Under the pieces are notes generated by a model, which worked only from the letters and a program-made list of their open reading frames with translations, was not told where the DNA came from and did not search any database. Positions 16,190-25,799 of a DNA stretch of 64,000 bases are shown in pieces; position 1 is the stretch's first letter, and each line of letters begins with the position of its first letter. Origin of the DNA: Ferrovibrio sp046297895 (lineage in GTDB: Bacteria; Pseudomonadota; Alphaproteobacteria; Ferrovibrionales; Ferrovibrionaceae); contig NZ_JBKBHC010000002.1 of assembly GCF_046297895.1 (NCBI RefSeq), forward strand, positions 248,001-312,000. The letters run 5' to 3'. A program made the translations under genes and the position numbers.

Positions 16190-17538
16190 GATCTGTCGTT
16201 TCCGTTATTCAGGCCGGGCAACTGCGGCGTGACATCCTCGGCATCGGCCTCGATCACGTCGTTGCGCTGCACGCTGACCTGAAAGCTGGGCAGTGCCGCG
16301 GGCGTTTTCGACGAACGGATGCCAAGCTGGCTCAGGCGCCGGATGCGCGGCAGCAGGCGGGCATTGACCGAACGGCTGAACGTCTCAAACTGTTCGGTGG
16401 CCTGCTGCAGGCCGCGGCCCACCTTGTCGGCGAGCGTGAGGGCCGTGGCCGTCGATTCGATCAGCTGGCCGACGGCTTCCATGATTTTTTCCGAATTCTC
16501 CAGTTGCCGGCCGCTGTCGATCTGCAGGCGCGACACCGCGATGATCGCAGCCAGCGCCGATGGACCCGCCACCACGATATCGACCTCGGCGGCGCGCCGC
16601 TCGAAATCGGGATCGGCGCGGCGCAGTTTCTCCACAGCAGCATCGTTGGGCAGCATCATGGCGATCATGCTGCGCTTCAGGCTGCCGCCGCGCTTCAGAT
16701 CCCTATACGTGGCCAGCACGGCATTGCCATAATCCTTGGCGCTGAGCGCACGCAGATGCAGTGCCATGCGCTGGGCCAGCTGGGCCAGCGCGGTCGCCTC
16801 GGCCGCCTCATCCTCGGCCTCGGCATGGTCGAGCAGCAGCTTCGTTGCCTTGGAGTCGATCACCAGGACGGCATCGCCGGGCAGGAACACCACTGCATCG
16901 GGCCGCAGATTGCCGCGCTCGCCGTCGCCGGCGGCATGATACTGGATGATGAAATCCAGCCCCGGCTGCAGGCCGAAGGCCCGCAGCACATTCTCCAGCC
17001 CGATCTCGGCAAGGCGGCCGGCGCCGCCGGGATGCGACAGGGCGCGATAGACCGTGTCGATGGCTTTGCGGCTGTCGCCGATCTGCTGGTTCAGGCGCGT
17101 CACCGTCTCGGCCACGGTCAGGAACTGCTGGGTCAGTCCCTCGGTGGCCTGCTTGATGCGCTTCTCGCCCTCTTCCTTCTGGGCCTCGGCCTCGCGCTTG
17201 TGATCGGCCAGCAGCTTGTTGGAGAGCTGGGCGGCGGATTCCACGGCCGCCGCGCGGGCGGCCTGGGTGGCGGTTTCCGCCAGTTTCTCGAAAGCCTGGG
17301 TCTTCACGGCCAATTCACTGCGCAGCGCCGCGGCCTGGCGCTCGGCGTCCAGCCGGGCGGCCTGGGCGCTGGCAGCCTCGTCGCGGGCCTGGTCGAGCTG
17401 ATCGCGCAGTTCGGCCACCAGGGCCGCCTGATCGCCTGCGCCGCCCCCCCGGCGCAGCAGAAGAACCAGCAGAATCAGCACGATCGCCAGCCCGGCGATG
17501 CTGGCGATTCCGAGAATCGGCATTATATCCATGGCCAT
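16186..17538 (-). CDS. rmuC: DNA recombination protein RmuC
   Basis: A 450-aa protein. An N-terminal membrane anchor (residues about 6-28) is followed by an Ala/Glu/Gln-rich coiled coil (to about 150) and the RmuC core, a PD-(D/E)xK nuclease-like domain (IGLENVLRAFGLQPGLDFIIQY, PDAVVFLPGDAVLVIDSKA). The family limits inversions at short inverted repeats in E. coli. It is divergent from def; the gap is 75 bp. Two close in-frame ATGs (17538, 17532) make the exact start uncertain by two residues. Confidence 0.92.
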   Translation of the reverse strand: MAMDIMPILGIASIAGLAIVLILLVLLLRRGGGAGDQAALVAELRDQLDQARDEAASAQAARLDAERQAAALRSELAVKTQAFEKLAETATQAARAAAVESAAQLSNKLLADHKREAEAQKEEGEKRIKQATEGLTQQFLTVAETVTRLNQQIGDSRKAIDTVYRALSHPGGAGRLAEIGLENVLRAFGLQPGLDFIIQYHAAGDGERGNLRPDAVVFLPGDAVLVIDSKATKLLLDHAEAEDEAAEATALAQLAQRMALHLRALSAKDYGNAVLATYRDLKRGGSLKRSMIAMMLPNDAAVEKLRRADPDFERRAAEVDIVVAGPSALAAIIAVSRLQIDSGRQLENSEKIMEAVGQLIESTATALTLADKVGRGLQQATEQFETFSRSVNARLLPRIRRLSQLGIRSSKTPAALPSFQVSVQRNDVIEADAEDVTPQLPGLNNGNDRS

Positions 17539-17613
17539 GGGTGTTACATAACAGCGGGCTTGACGGAGAGCCAGCCCGCGCCTATGACGCCCCGAATATT
17601 ACGGAACCGATTT

Positions 17614-18132
17614 ATGGCCCTTCTGCCGATCATCACCGCCCCGGACCCCCGGCTGGAGACCGTCTCGACCCCCGTCGAGGCGGTGACGGACGAGGTGCGC
17701 CGCCAGCTCGACGACATGCTGGAGACCATGTATGCCGCGCCGGGCATCGGCCTGGCCGCCATCCAGGTGGGCATCGCCAAGCGCATGCTGGTGATCGACG
17801 TCTCGCGCGAGGGCGAGGAAAAGCAGCCGCTGTATATCGTCAATCCAGAATTCACCTGGCTGTCGGACGAGGACAAGGTCTACGAGGAAGGCTGCCTGTC
17901 GCTGCCCGAGCAATATGCCGAGGTGGCCCGCCCGGCCGAGGTGAAGATCGAATACCTGGGCTATAACGGCGAGAAGAAGGAACTGCATGCCGATGGCCTG
18001 CTGGCCGTATGCCTGCAGCACGAGATCGACCATCTGGACGGCATCCTGTTCGTCGACCATATCTCGGCGCTGAAGCGCAACATGATCCTGCGCAAACTGC
18101 TGAAGCAGAAGCGCCTTGCCGCTGCCGGCTGA
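17614..18132 (+). CDS. def: Peptide deformylase
   Basis: Removes the formyl group from the N-terminal methionine of new proteins. All three motifs are present: GIGLAAIQ (44-51), EGCLSLP with metal ligand Cys94, and QHEIDHLDG with His136, Glu137 and His140. At 172 aa it has the usual length. ATG 17614 has GGAA about 7 bp upstream; an ATG at 17584 would add ten residues. It is the first gene of def-fmt-truA, with 13 bp to fmt. Confidence 0.97.
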   Translation: MALLPIITAPDPRLETVSTPVEAVTDEVRRQLDDMLETMYAAPGIGLAAIQVGIAKRMLVIDVSREGEEKQPLYIVNPEFTWLSDEDKVYEEGCLSLPEQYAEVARPAEVKIEYLGYNGEKKELHADGLLAVCLQHEIDHLDGILFVDHISALKRNMILRKLLKQKRLAAAG

Positions 18133-18145
18133 GCCGGTTCGTCCC

Positions 18146-19078
18146 ATGCCACTCCGCCTGGTTTTCATGGGCACGCCGGACTTCGCCGTGCCGGTGCTGG
18201 AAGCCTTCATCGCGAACGGCGACGAGATCGCCGCGGTCTACAGCCAGCCGCCGCGCCCGGCCGGGCGCGGGCAGAAACTGACCCCCTCGCCCGTGCAGGC
18301 CTGCGCCGAAAAGCACGGCCTGCCCGTGCGCCATCCGGCAAGCCTGAAGACGCCTGAGGCGCAGGCGGAATTCGCCGCATGGCAGGCCGATGCCGCCGTG
18401 GTGGTGGCCTATGGCCTGCTGCTGCCCAGGCCGGTGTTGGATGCGCCGAAACTGGGCTGCTTCAACCTGCATGCCTCGCTGCTGCCGCGCTGGCGCGGCG
18501 CGGCGCCGATCCAGCGTGCGATCATGGCCGGCGACACCGAAACCGGCGTCTGCGCCATGCAGATGGATGTCGGCCTCGATACCGGCCCGGTGCTGGCCTG
18601 CGAGCGCGTCGCCATCGGCCCGCGCATGACCATTGCCGAACTGCATGACGAACTGGCGCGCGTGGGCGCGCCGCTGATGGTGCGCGCGCTGCATGACCTG
18701 GCTGAAGGAAAGATCACGCCGCAACCGCAGTCGCAGGATGGCGTGACCTATGCCGCCAAGCTGGCCAAAGACGAAGGCCGCATCGACTGGACGAAATCCG
18801 CCGCCGAGATCGACCGCATGGTGCGTGCGCTGAATCCCGGACCGGGCACCTTTTTCGAATTGAACGGCGAGCGCATCAAGGTGCTGGCGGCCGAACCCGT
18901 GGCGGGCCGCGGCGTGGCCGGCACGACCCTGGACGATGCCGGCATTGTGGCCTGCGGCCCGGATCACACCCCGGGCGCCTTGAAGCTGCTGAAGCTGCAG
19001 CGGCCGGGCAAGAGCGCCGTCGGGATCGGCGATTTCCTGCGTGGCTTTGCCTTGCCGCGCGGCACGGTTCTGGGCTGA
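18146..19078 (+). CDS. fmt: Methionyl-tRNA formyltransferase
   Basis: Formylates initiator Met-tRNA using 10-formyl-THF. It is 310 aa with the N-terminal formyltransferase fold (MGTPDFAVPVLEA; the active-site region FNLHASLLPRWRGAAPIQRAI contains the catalytic Asn and His of the NxHxSLLPRxRG motif) and a C-terminal OB-like tRNA-binding domain from about 205. It works with def as the formylation/deformylation pair. ATG 18146 is chosen because it begins the family's PLRLVFMGT; the stop overlaps the truA ATG by one base. Confidence 0.97.
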   Translation: MPLRLVFMGTPDFAVPVLEAFIANGDEIAAVYSQPPRPAGRGQKLTPSPVQACAEKHGLPVRHPASLKTPEAQAEFAAWQADAAVVVAYGLLLPRPVLDAPKLGCFNLHASLLPRWRGAAPIQRAIMAGDTETGVCAMQMDVGLDTGPVLACERVAIGPRMTIAELHDELARVGAPLMVRALHDLAEGKITPQPQSQDGVTYAAKLAKDEGRIDWTKSAAEIDRMVRALNPGPGTFFELNGERIKVLAAEPVAGRGVAGTTLDDAGIVACGPDHTPGALKLLKLQRPGKSAVGIGDFLRGFALPRGTVLG

Positions 19079-19815
19079 TGCCGCGCTTCCGCCTCACCAT
19101 CGAATATAACGGCGGCGCCTATGTCGGCTGGCAGCGGCAGCAGGAAAACCGCGCCGTGCAGCAGGCGCTGGAAGAGGCCATCCAGGCCATGAGCGGCCAG
19201 AGCGTGGAAACCGTGGCGGCGGGGCGCACCGATGCCGGCGTGCATGCCCGCGGCCAAGTGGTGCATTTCGACCTGGAGCGCGACTTCACCGCCGACCGTA
19301 TCCGCGACGGCCTGAATTTTCATCTGCGGCTGGAGCCGGTGAAGGTGCTGGATGCCGCCATCGTCGGACCGGAATTCCACGCCCGTCTTTCCGCCACCGG
19401 GCGGCAGTATCTCTACCGCATCCTCAACCGCCGCCCGCCGCCGGCGCTGGAGGCCGGGTTCGTGTGGCATGTGCCCGTGCCGCTGGATGTGGCCGCGATG
19501 CATGAAGCCGCACAATGCCTGGTCGGCCATCACGACTTCACCAGCTTCCGCGCCGCCGAATGCCAGGCGAAATCACCGGAGAAGACGCTGGCGCATCTGG
19601 CCGTCAGCCGGGCCGGCGAGGAAATCCATGTCACGGCCAAGGCACGCAGTTTCCTGCATCACCAGGTGCGCAACATGGTGGGCACGCTGAAGCTGGTGGG
19701 CGAAGGCCGCTGGACGGCTGCCGACGTGCTGGCGGCACTGGAAAAGCGCGACCGTTCCGCCGCCGGGCCGACGGCACCGGCGGAAGGCCTGACCCTGATG
19801 CAGGTGGATTACTGA
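19078..19815 (+). CDS. truA: tRNA pseudouridine(38-40) synthase
   Basis: Makes pseudouridine at positions 38-40 of the tRNA anticodon arm. The 245-aa protein contains the catalytic motif AAGRTDAGVHARGQVVHFD with the essential Asp, YLYRILNRRPPPAL, and the late RSFLHHQVRNMVGTL motif. It is the last cistron of def-fmt-truA and its ATG overlaps the fmt stop by one base. It converges with the uncharacterised gene at 19839. Confidence 0.97.
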   Translation: MPRFRLTIEYNGGAYVGWQRQQENRAVQQALEEAIQAMSGQSVETVAAGRTDAGVHARGQVVHFDLERDFTADRIRDGLNFHLRLEPVKVLDAAIVGPEFHARLSATGRQYLYRILNRRPPPALEAGFVWHVPVPLDVAAMHEAAQCLVGHHDFTSFRAAECQAKSPEKTLAHLAVSRAGEEIHVTAKARSFLHHQVRNMVGTLKLVGEGRWTAADVLAALEKRDRSAAGPTAPAEGLTLMQVDY

Positions 19816-19838
19816 TTCGGGTGGATCACCGAGGCGGA

Positions 19839-20435
19839 TCAGCCGCGCCAGCCGATCGCTTTCGCCCAGTCCTCGAATTCCTGCCGGCGCGCCACCGGGT
19901 TGCCCGGCGGGTACTCGCCATTCTGCGCCGCTTCATGCCGGCGCTGGGTGATGCCCTCGGCCAGCGGCTTGAGGTCGGCCAGGGCGCGCAGGGCATCGAC
20001 CCTCGACTCGTCCTCGATCGGTACCGGACTGAGCTGGCCCTTGTCGTCCCAGTCGAACTGGGTGCCATAGACCTGCTTGCGGCCCTCCAGCCAGCGGATA
20101 CGGTCAGTCAGCAGCGCCATCTGCCAGCGGGGCACCTCGCCCCTGGCGACCTCTGACTCGATGATTTCGAGACAGGCCCGCATGAACCGGGGCAGGCCGA
20201 TTGCCTGTTGCGCGATCATCCAGGCCGCCGCCGCGCCATCCTCGCCAACCTTGGACCTGCCCGGCCAGCCCTGCTCATCGACCAGATCGGCCAGGAACTT
20301 GGCCTGGCTGTTATGAAGATTGCGCAGCTTTTCGTTATAGCCCTGGAACAGGCTGCCATCGATGCTGAGCGTGGCGCGGACCCGCTTGGCCTCTTCGGTC
20401 ATGGCGATCAGCTTCTGGCGCAAATTCTGGTCCAT
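19839..20435 (-). CDS. Uncharacterised protein, DUF6624-like
   Basis: A 198-aa soluble protein without a signal peptide. The region from NLHNSQAKFLADLVDEQGWPG through GEDGAAAAWMIAQQA to LPRFMRACLEIIE and ALLTDRIRWLEGRKQVYGTQF resembles DUF6624 proteins, several of which are known from recall only. The function is unknown. The start at 20435 gives MDQNLRQKL. It stands alone, with a 123-bp gap upstream to the membrane protein gene in which I see no structure. Confidence 0.7.
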   Translation of the reverse strand: MDQNLRQKLIAMTEEAKRVRATLSIDGSLFQGYNEKLRNLHNSQAKFLADLVDEQGWPGRSKVGEDGAAAAWMIAQQAIGLPRFMRACLEIIESEVARGEVPRWQMALLTDRIRWLEGRKQVYGTQFDWDDKGQLSPVPIEDESRVDALRALADLKPLAEGITQRRHEAAQNGEYPPGNPVARRQEFEDWAKAIGWRG

Positions 20436-20558
20436 CGCGGCCCCCGCTCTCGATCTTGACCCACCCGATTCGGCAGGGCGGGCCGGAAATCCCTGATTTC
20501 GTTACCCTGACTCGGGGCAGCGCACAAGTCCAGCCGGCCAGGGGCAACCGCCTGCCAG

Positions 20559-21134
20559 TCAGAACACGGCCCCCATCAGCCGATGCATGAGCAGGCTGAC
20601 AGCCAGATCGAGGAAGGCGGCGGCGAGGGCCAGCGACAGGCCGGCACCCAGGCCAAGCCGGCAGGCCTGCGCGACGATATAGAGCCAGAGCAGCAATATG
20701 CCCGTGCTCCAGCCGGTCAGTGTGCCGGCCGGCAGCAACCCGGCCAGGCTGACAGCCAGCACGGGCAGGCTGGCCCCGGTGACGATCGCCTGGCCCCAGT
20801 TGTAGAGCACGACGAAAACGGCATAACGATGCCCGAGACCGAAGCTGCGACTGGCCACCGCCATGGCCACCAGAAAGCCCGCCCAGGCCAGCAGGTATTC
20901 CGTGGCCTGCGCCAGCACGAAGCCAATCCGGTTGTCGCCCCAGGCCTCGGCCTGCGCGGCCGTCATCGGCTGCAGGATCAGATAGCAGACCAGGCAAAAC
21001 AGTGGCAGCCGGAAGGAGCGCCAGAAACCGTCCAGGCTGAGATCGTAGTATTGCAGGGCGCGCTGGTCGCCGCGCAGCAGCAGCGCCAGCCCTTTCACGG
21101 CAGCAGCGATCTCGGCGCGGGATGGCAGGGCCAT
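20559..21134 (-). CDS. Uncharacterised polytopic membrane protein
   Basis: A 191-aa protein with a short soluble N-terminus and about five hydrophobic helices (near 42-60, 78-95, 100-130, 138-160 and 165-188). The order of a cytosolic head followed by a helical bundle is loosely like Yip1-type proteins, but I cannot name a family. The ATG at 21134 comes two bases after the dapE stop, so it is translationally linked to dapE. A link to cell-wall or lysine metabolism is inferred only from this coupling. Confidence 0.7.
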   Translation of the reverse strand: MALPSRAEIAAAVKGLALLLRGDQRALQYYDLSLDGFWRSFRLPLFCLVCYLILQPMTAAQAEAWGDNRIGFVLAQATEYLLAWAGFLVAMAVASRSFGLGHRYAVFVVLYNWGQAIVTGASLPVLAVSLAGLLPAGTLTGWSTGILLLWLYIVAQACRLGLGAGLSLALAAAFLDLAVSLLMHRLMGAVF

Positions 21135-21136
21135 GA

Positions 21137-22372
21137 TCAGGATGCCGCGAAGAACCGCCGCAGCATGCCCTCATAGACCTGGCTGAGCGCCACGATGTCG
21201 GCCACGGCGGCGCGCTCGTCCACCTTGTGCATGGTCTGGCCGATCAGGCCGAATTCGACCACCGGGCAGTAGGCCTGGATGAATCGCGCATCCGATGTGC
21301 CACCGGTGGTGCTGAGTTCCGGATCCTGCCCGGTGCCCTCGCGCACGGCATCGGCCATGGCGGCCACGAAGGGGCCGGGCTGGGTCAGGAACGGCATCGC
21401 ACCGTCTTCCAGCACCAGTTCGAAGCGCGTGCCCTGCAGGGCACGATTGGAGCCCTGGCCGCCGCAGATCGCCTCGCAGGTGCGGGTGATCCAGCTTTTC
21501 AGGCCGTCCGATGTCTGCTCGGTGTTGTAGCGGATGTTCAGCACCGCATGGGCGCTGGCCGGAATCACGTTGTTGGCCGGGTTGCCGACATCGATGGTGG
21601 TGATTTCCAGATTCGAGGGCTCGAAATGCGCGTTGCCGGTATCGAGGCGACGGCTTTTCAGGGCCGCGAGGATATCGAGTAGTTTCGGGATCGGATTGTC
21701 GGCCAGATGCGGATAGCCGACATGGCCCTGGATTCCGTGAACCGTGATGCGGGCCGTGAGCGAGCCACGCCGGCCGATCTTCATCATCTGCCCCAGCCGG
21801 AGCGGATTGGTCGGCTCGCCCACCACGCAGACCGAAAGCTTTTCGCCCTTCTGTGCTAGCCATTGCAGCACTTTCGTCGTGCCGTTGATCGCAGGCCCCT
21901 CCTCGTCGCCGGTGATCAGCAGGCTGATGCCGCCCTTGAGCCGGCCGTCGCGGCCCTGCAGGAAGCGGGCGGCAGCGGCCACGAAGGCCGCAATCGCGGA
22001 TTTCATGTCGGCGGCGCCGCGGCCATAAAGCTGGCCGTCGATGATCTCGGCGCCAAAGGGCGGCACCGTCCAGGCCTTCTCGTCGCCCACCGGCACCACG
22101 TCGGTATGGCCGGCGAAGCAGAAATTCGGCCCTTCATTCTGCCCGATCGGGCCCGCACCCCACCGGGCATAGAGGTTCTCGACGTCCGGCGTGCCCGGCG
22201 CCGAGAATTTCAGCCGCTCGCAGCGGAAGCCGAGGCCGCCCAGGACCTGCTCCAGGACAGCCAGGGCGCCCTGGTCAGCCGGGGTTACGCTGGGACAGCG
22301 GATCAGGGCCTGGGCCAGATTGACGGGATCGGGCGGGCCGGCCTGGGCCGGCGTGGAGGGGGAAGCGGACAC
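21137..22372 (-). CDS. dapE: Succinyl-diaminopimelate desuccinylase
   Basis: Cleaves N-succinyl-LL-diaminopimelate in the lysine and peptidoglycan precursor pathway. It is an M20-type metallopeptidase fold: FAGHTDVVPVG with a metal His, GRGAADMKS with the bridging Asp, and TGDEEGPAINGT with the catalytic Glu pair; DNPIPKL begins the dimerisation domain region and STTGGTSDARF is near the C-terminus. I choose GTG 22372 (about 411 aa) because AAAGG lies 8 bp upstream. A TTG at 22417 would add 15 residues and lacks a good ribosome site. Confidence 0.93.
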   Translation of the reverse strand: MSASPSTPAQAGPPDPVNLAQALIRCPSVTPADQGALAVLEQVLGGLGFRCERLKFSAPGTPDVENLYARWGAGPIGQNEGPNFCFAGHTDVVPVGDEKAWTVPPFGAEIIDGQLYGRGAADMKSAIAAFVAAAARFLQGRDGRLKGGISLLITGDEEGPAINGTTKVLQWLAQKGEKLSVCVVGEPTNPLRLGQMMKIGRRGSLTARITVHGIQGHVGYPHLADNPIPKLLDILAALKSRRLDTGNAHFEPSNLEITTIDVGNPANNVIPASAHAVLNIRYNTEQTSDGLKSWITRTCEAICGGQGSNRALQGTRFELVLEDGAMPFLTQPGPFVAAMADAVREGTGQDPELSTTGGTSDARFIQAYCPVVEFGLIGQTMHKVDERAAVADIVALSQVYEGMLRRFFAAS

Positions 22373-22562
22373 TGGCGACGCCTTTCTGTGACAGGGCGAT
22401 GTAACCCCTTGAATCAATGCGGGTCAATGCGGGGCTGCCGGCCCGAAAAGCCGGCCCCTTCGTTGACATGGGGGGAGGCAATGCATATCTAATGCGCGGT
22501 TTCCGTCGCCCGGTTCTCGTGTTGCGACGCGGATTTAGCGGATTTCCCAGGGGTACGGCATA

Positions 22563-25274
22563 ATGTTCGGCGCGATCGCCAAGAAGCTGTTCGGTTCGGC
22601 CAACGACCGCGCCGTGAAGGGATATTTCAAGACCGTCGAGGCGATCAACGCCCTGGAGCCAGAGATCGCCAAGCTCGACGACGCCGCGCTGCAGGCCAAG
22701 ACGGCGGAATTCCGCCAGCGCCTGGAAAAGGGCGAGGACCTGGATGCTTTGCTGCCCGAAGCCTTCGCAGTGGTGCGCGAGGCGGCCAAGCGGGTTCTTG
22801 GCCAGCGCCATTACGATGTGCAGCTGATCGGCGGCATGGTGCTGCATGACGGCCGCATCGCCGAGATGAAGACCGGCGAAGGCAAGACCCTGGTGGCCAC
22901 GCTGGCGGTCTATCTCAACGCCCTGCCCGGCAAGGGCGTGCATGTCGTGACCGTCAACGACTACCTGGCCAAGCGCGACTGCGAATGGATGGGCCGGGTC
23001 TACCGCTTCCTGGGCCTGAGCACCGGCGTGATCGTGCATGGCCTGACCGACGAGGAACGCCGCGCGGCCTATGCCGCCGACGTCACCTACGGCACCAACA
23101 ACGAATACGGCTTCGACTATCTGCGCGACAACATGAAATTCCGTCGCGAGGAGATGGTGCAGCGCCCGTTCAGCTTCGCCATCGTCGACGAAGTTGACTC
23201 GATCCTGATCGACGAGGCACGCACGCCGCTGATCATCTCAGGCCCGTCGGAAGACACCTCCGACCTCTATGTGAAGGTGAATGCCCTCATCCCGTCGCTG
23301 CTGGATTCCGATTTCGAGAAGGACGAAAAGCAGCGCACGGTGAGCTTCACCGAAGCAGGCACCGAGCATATCGAACAGCTGCTGCGCCAGGCCGGCCTGC
23401 TGAAATCGGATTCGCTGTACGATATCGACAACATCGCCGCCGTACACCATTCCAATCAGGCGCTGCGCGCCCACAAGCTGTTCACCCGCGACGTCGATTA
23501 CATTGTGAAGGACGGCAAGGTCGTCATCATCGACGAATTCACCGGTCGCATGATGGAAGGCCGCCGCTATTCCGACGGCCTGCATCAGGCGCTGGAAGCC
23601 AAGGAAGGCGTCGAGGTGCAGACCGAGAACCAGACCCTGGCCTCGATCACCTTCCAGAATTATTTCCGCATGTATCCCAAGCTGGCCGGCATGACCGGCA
23701 CGGCTTCGACGGAAGCCTCGGAATTCGCCGACATCTACCGCCTCGAAGTGATCGAGATTCCGACCAACCTGCCGGTCGCCCGCATCGATTCCGACGACGA
23801 GGTCTATCGCACCGCGCGTGAGAAATACGAAGCCATCGTCAAGCTGATCGCCGAATGCAGCGCCAAAGGCCAGCCGGTGCTGGTCGGCACGGTGTCAATC
23901 GAGAAATCCGAACTGCTGTCGAATTTCCTCAAGCAGCGCGGCATCGCCCATAACGTGCTGAACGCACGCCACCACGACAAGGAAGCCTTCATCGTCGCCC
24001 AGGCCGGTCGCCTGAATGCCGTGACCATCGCCACCAACATGGCGGGACGCGGCACCGACATTCAGCTCGGCGGCAATGCCGACATGCGGATCCTGCAGGA
24101 AACGCAGGGCATGGACGGCGAGGTTCAGGAAAAGCTGGCGGCGCAGATCCGCGCCGAGGTGGAAGCGGAGAAGCAGCGGGTGCGCGAGGCCGGCGGCCTG
24201 TATGTGATCGGCACCGAACGCCATGAAAGCCGCCGCATCGACAACCAGCTGCGCGGCCGGTCGGGCCGTCAGGGCGATCCCGGCGCGTCGAAATTCTTCC
24301 TCAGCCTGGAAGACGACCTGCTGCGCATCTTCGGCTCCGAGCGCATGGATGCCATGCTGCAGCGCCTGGGCCTGCAGGAAGGCGAGGCGATCATCCATCC
24401 ATGGATCAACAAGGCGCTGGAAAAGGCGCAGCAGAAGGTTGAGGCGCGCAACTACGAGATCCGCAAGAACCTGCTGAAATACGACGATGTGATGAACGAC
24501 CAGCGCAAGGTGGTCTATGAGCAGCGCATCGAAATCATGCAGGCCGAGGACGTGGCCGACACGATCAGCGACATGCGCGCGGAAATCATCGATGAGATGG
24601 TGAACCGCCACATCCCGGAAAAGGCCTATGCCGAGCAATGGGACGCGGAGGGCCTGCAGCAGGAAGTGCAGCGCGTGTTTGGCCTAGACCTGCCGATCGT
24701 CGACTGGGCCAAGGAAGAAGGCATCGCCGACCAGCAGATCCGCGAGCGCCTGCACGATATCGTCGACCGCCGCATGGCCGAGAAGGCAGCCAATTTCGGC
24801 CCCGAGGTGATGCGCATGGTGGAGCGCAGCCTGCTGCTGCAGGTGTTGGACCAGACATGGAAGGAACACCTGCACCATCTGGACTATCTGCGCCAGGCCA
24901 TCGGCCTGCGTGCCTATGCGCAGAAGGATCCGCTGAACGAATACAAGCGCGAGGCCTTTGCGCTGTTCCAGCAGATGCTGGTGCGCCTGCGCGAGCAGGT
25001 GACCTCGATCCTCGCCCGCGTCGAGATCCGCGCCGAGGAGCCGCCGCAGGACCTGTTCAGCCGGCCAAGCCAGCCGATGCATGAAAGCCGCGGCGAATTG
25101 CTGGAAGCCGAGGGCGGCGTGCCGGCCGAGGGTGGTCTGCCGGCACGCCCGGTCACGCAGTCGCGCAGCAATCTGGTCGATCCGAACGACCCGGCGACCT
25201 GGAAGAACGCGCCCCGCAACGGCCCCTGCCCCTGCGGCTCGGGCAAGAAGTACAAATACTGCCACGGCAAGTGA
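22563..25274 (+). CDS. secA: Preprotein translocase ATPase SecA
   Basis: The motor of the Sec translocon that drives unfolded preproteins across the inner membrane. At 903 aa it has the usual length. Motifs: GGMVLHDGRIAEMKTGEGKT (Walker A), FAIVDEVDSILIDEARTPL (DEVD box), ATNMAGRGTDIQLGG and GRSGRQGDPG in the second motor domain. The C-terminal zinc finger CPCGSGKKYKYCHG binds SecB and phospholipid. The upstream gap with dapE (divergent) is about 190 bp. The AT content rises near 22480-22500, which may hold the promoter, but no clear hexamers are seen. Confidence 0.98.
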   Translation: MFGAIAKKLFGSANDRAVKGYFKTVEAINALEPEIAKLDDAALQAKTAEFRQRLEKGEDLDALLPEAFAVVREAAKRVLGQRHYDVQLIGGMVLHDGRIAEMKTGEGKTLVATLAVYLNALPGKGVHVVTVNDYLAKRDCEWMGRVYRFLGLSTGVIVHGLTDEERRAAYAADVTYGTNNEYGFDYLRDNMKFRREEMVQRPFSFAIVDEVDSILIDEARTPLIISGPSEDTSDLYVKVNALIPSLLDSDFEKDEKQRTVSFTEAGTEHIEQLLRQAGLLKSDSLYDIDNIAAVHHSNQALRAHKLFTRDVDYIVKDGKVVIIDEFTGRMMEGRRYSDGLHQALEAKEGVEVQTENQTLASITFQNYFRMYPKLAGMTGTASTEASEFADIYRLEVIEIPTNLPVARIDSDDEVYRTAREKYEAIVKLIAECSAKGQPVLVGTVSIEKSELLSNFLKQRGIAHNVLNARHHDKEAFIVAQAGRLNAVTIATNMAGRGTDIQLGGNADMRILQETQGMDGEVQEKLAAQIRAEVEAEKQRVREAGGLYVIGTERHESRRIDNQLRGRSGRQGDPGASKFFLSLEDDLLRIFGSERMDAMLQRLGLQEGEAIIHPWINKALEKAQQKVEARNYEIRKNLLKYDDVMNDQRKVVYEQRIEIMQAEDVADTISDMRAEIIDEMVNRHIPEKAYAEQWDAEGLQQEVQRVFGLDLPIVDWAKEEGIADQQIRERLHDIVDRRMAEKAANFGPEVMRMVERSLLLQVLDQTWKEHLHHLDYLRQAIGLRAYAQKDPLNEYKREAFALFQQMLVRLREQVTSILARVEIRAEEPPQDLFSRPSQPMHESRGELLEAEGGVPAEGGLPARPVTQSRSNLVDPNDPATWKNAPRNGPCPCGSGKKYKYCHGK

Positions 25275-25348
25275 GCGCCCCAAGCCCTAGCTTGCAGCAC
25301 TGATTTGCGGCGCCGGCTTGTCATGGGCCGCTCACCGCCGCTTTCGGT

Positions 25349-25753
25349 TCAGTGTTTCGGGGCGTAAAGCCCGCGCAGCAGCGCGATGGTCTGGCCATCG
25401 GGCGCCGCAATGCCATCGACCGTCAGGCCATGGCGCCGCTGGAAGGCGCGCAGGGCGGCATCCTCGCGTTTGCTCCAGTAACCCGTCGGGCCGCCGCTGG
25501 CGAAGAGATCAAGATCGCCCTCCCGATGCAGCAGCGCCTGCAGCTTGGCCACATCGGCGCGGCGGTTGGCCTCGCCTTCGCCAACCCCTTCCAGCAGGTC
25601 GAAGACCAGATCGCCAAACAGCTGGCGCAATGATGCACCGTTCATCCAGGCGCAGGCCGCGATCCAGACCGGATCGGCCGGCGCCGCAGCCGCCCGGGGG
25701 GACAGATGGCGGCTGCGGAGCGACTTGTCGACGGAAAACGGACGCATGAACAT
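25349..25753 (-). CDS. Peptidoglycan-binding-domain-like protein, unknown
   Basis: A 134-aa protein. The C-terminal half (about 66-130) has the repeat-like pattern of a PG_binding_1 domain: a VAKLQALLHREGDLDLF helix, then GYWSKREDAALRAFQRRHGLTVDGIA. The N-terminal half (VWIAACAWMNGASLRQLFGDLVFDLLEG) is not recognised and I see no signal peptide. It may bind cell-wall glycan, but a cytosolic role cannot be excluded. The start could be 25753 or 25747. It is divergent from the DUF2891 gene. Confidence 0.6.
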   Translation of the reverse strand: MFMRPFSVDKSLRSRHLSPRAAAAPADPVWIAACAWMNGASLRQLFGDLVFDLLEGVGEGEANRRADVAKLQALLHREGDLDLFASGGPTGYWSKREDAALRAFQRRHGLTVDGIAAPDGQTIALLRGLYAPKH

Positions 25754-25799
25754 GACGGCTGCCTTTCCAGTGGAGTGGGTGGTCGGTGTCTGAACGATA

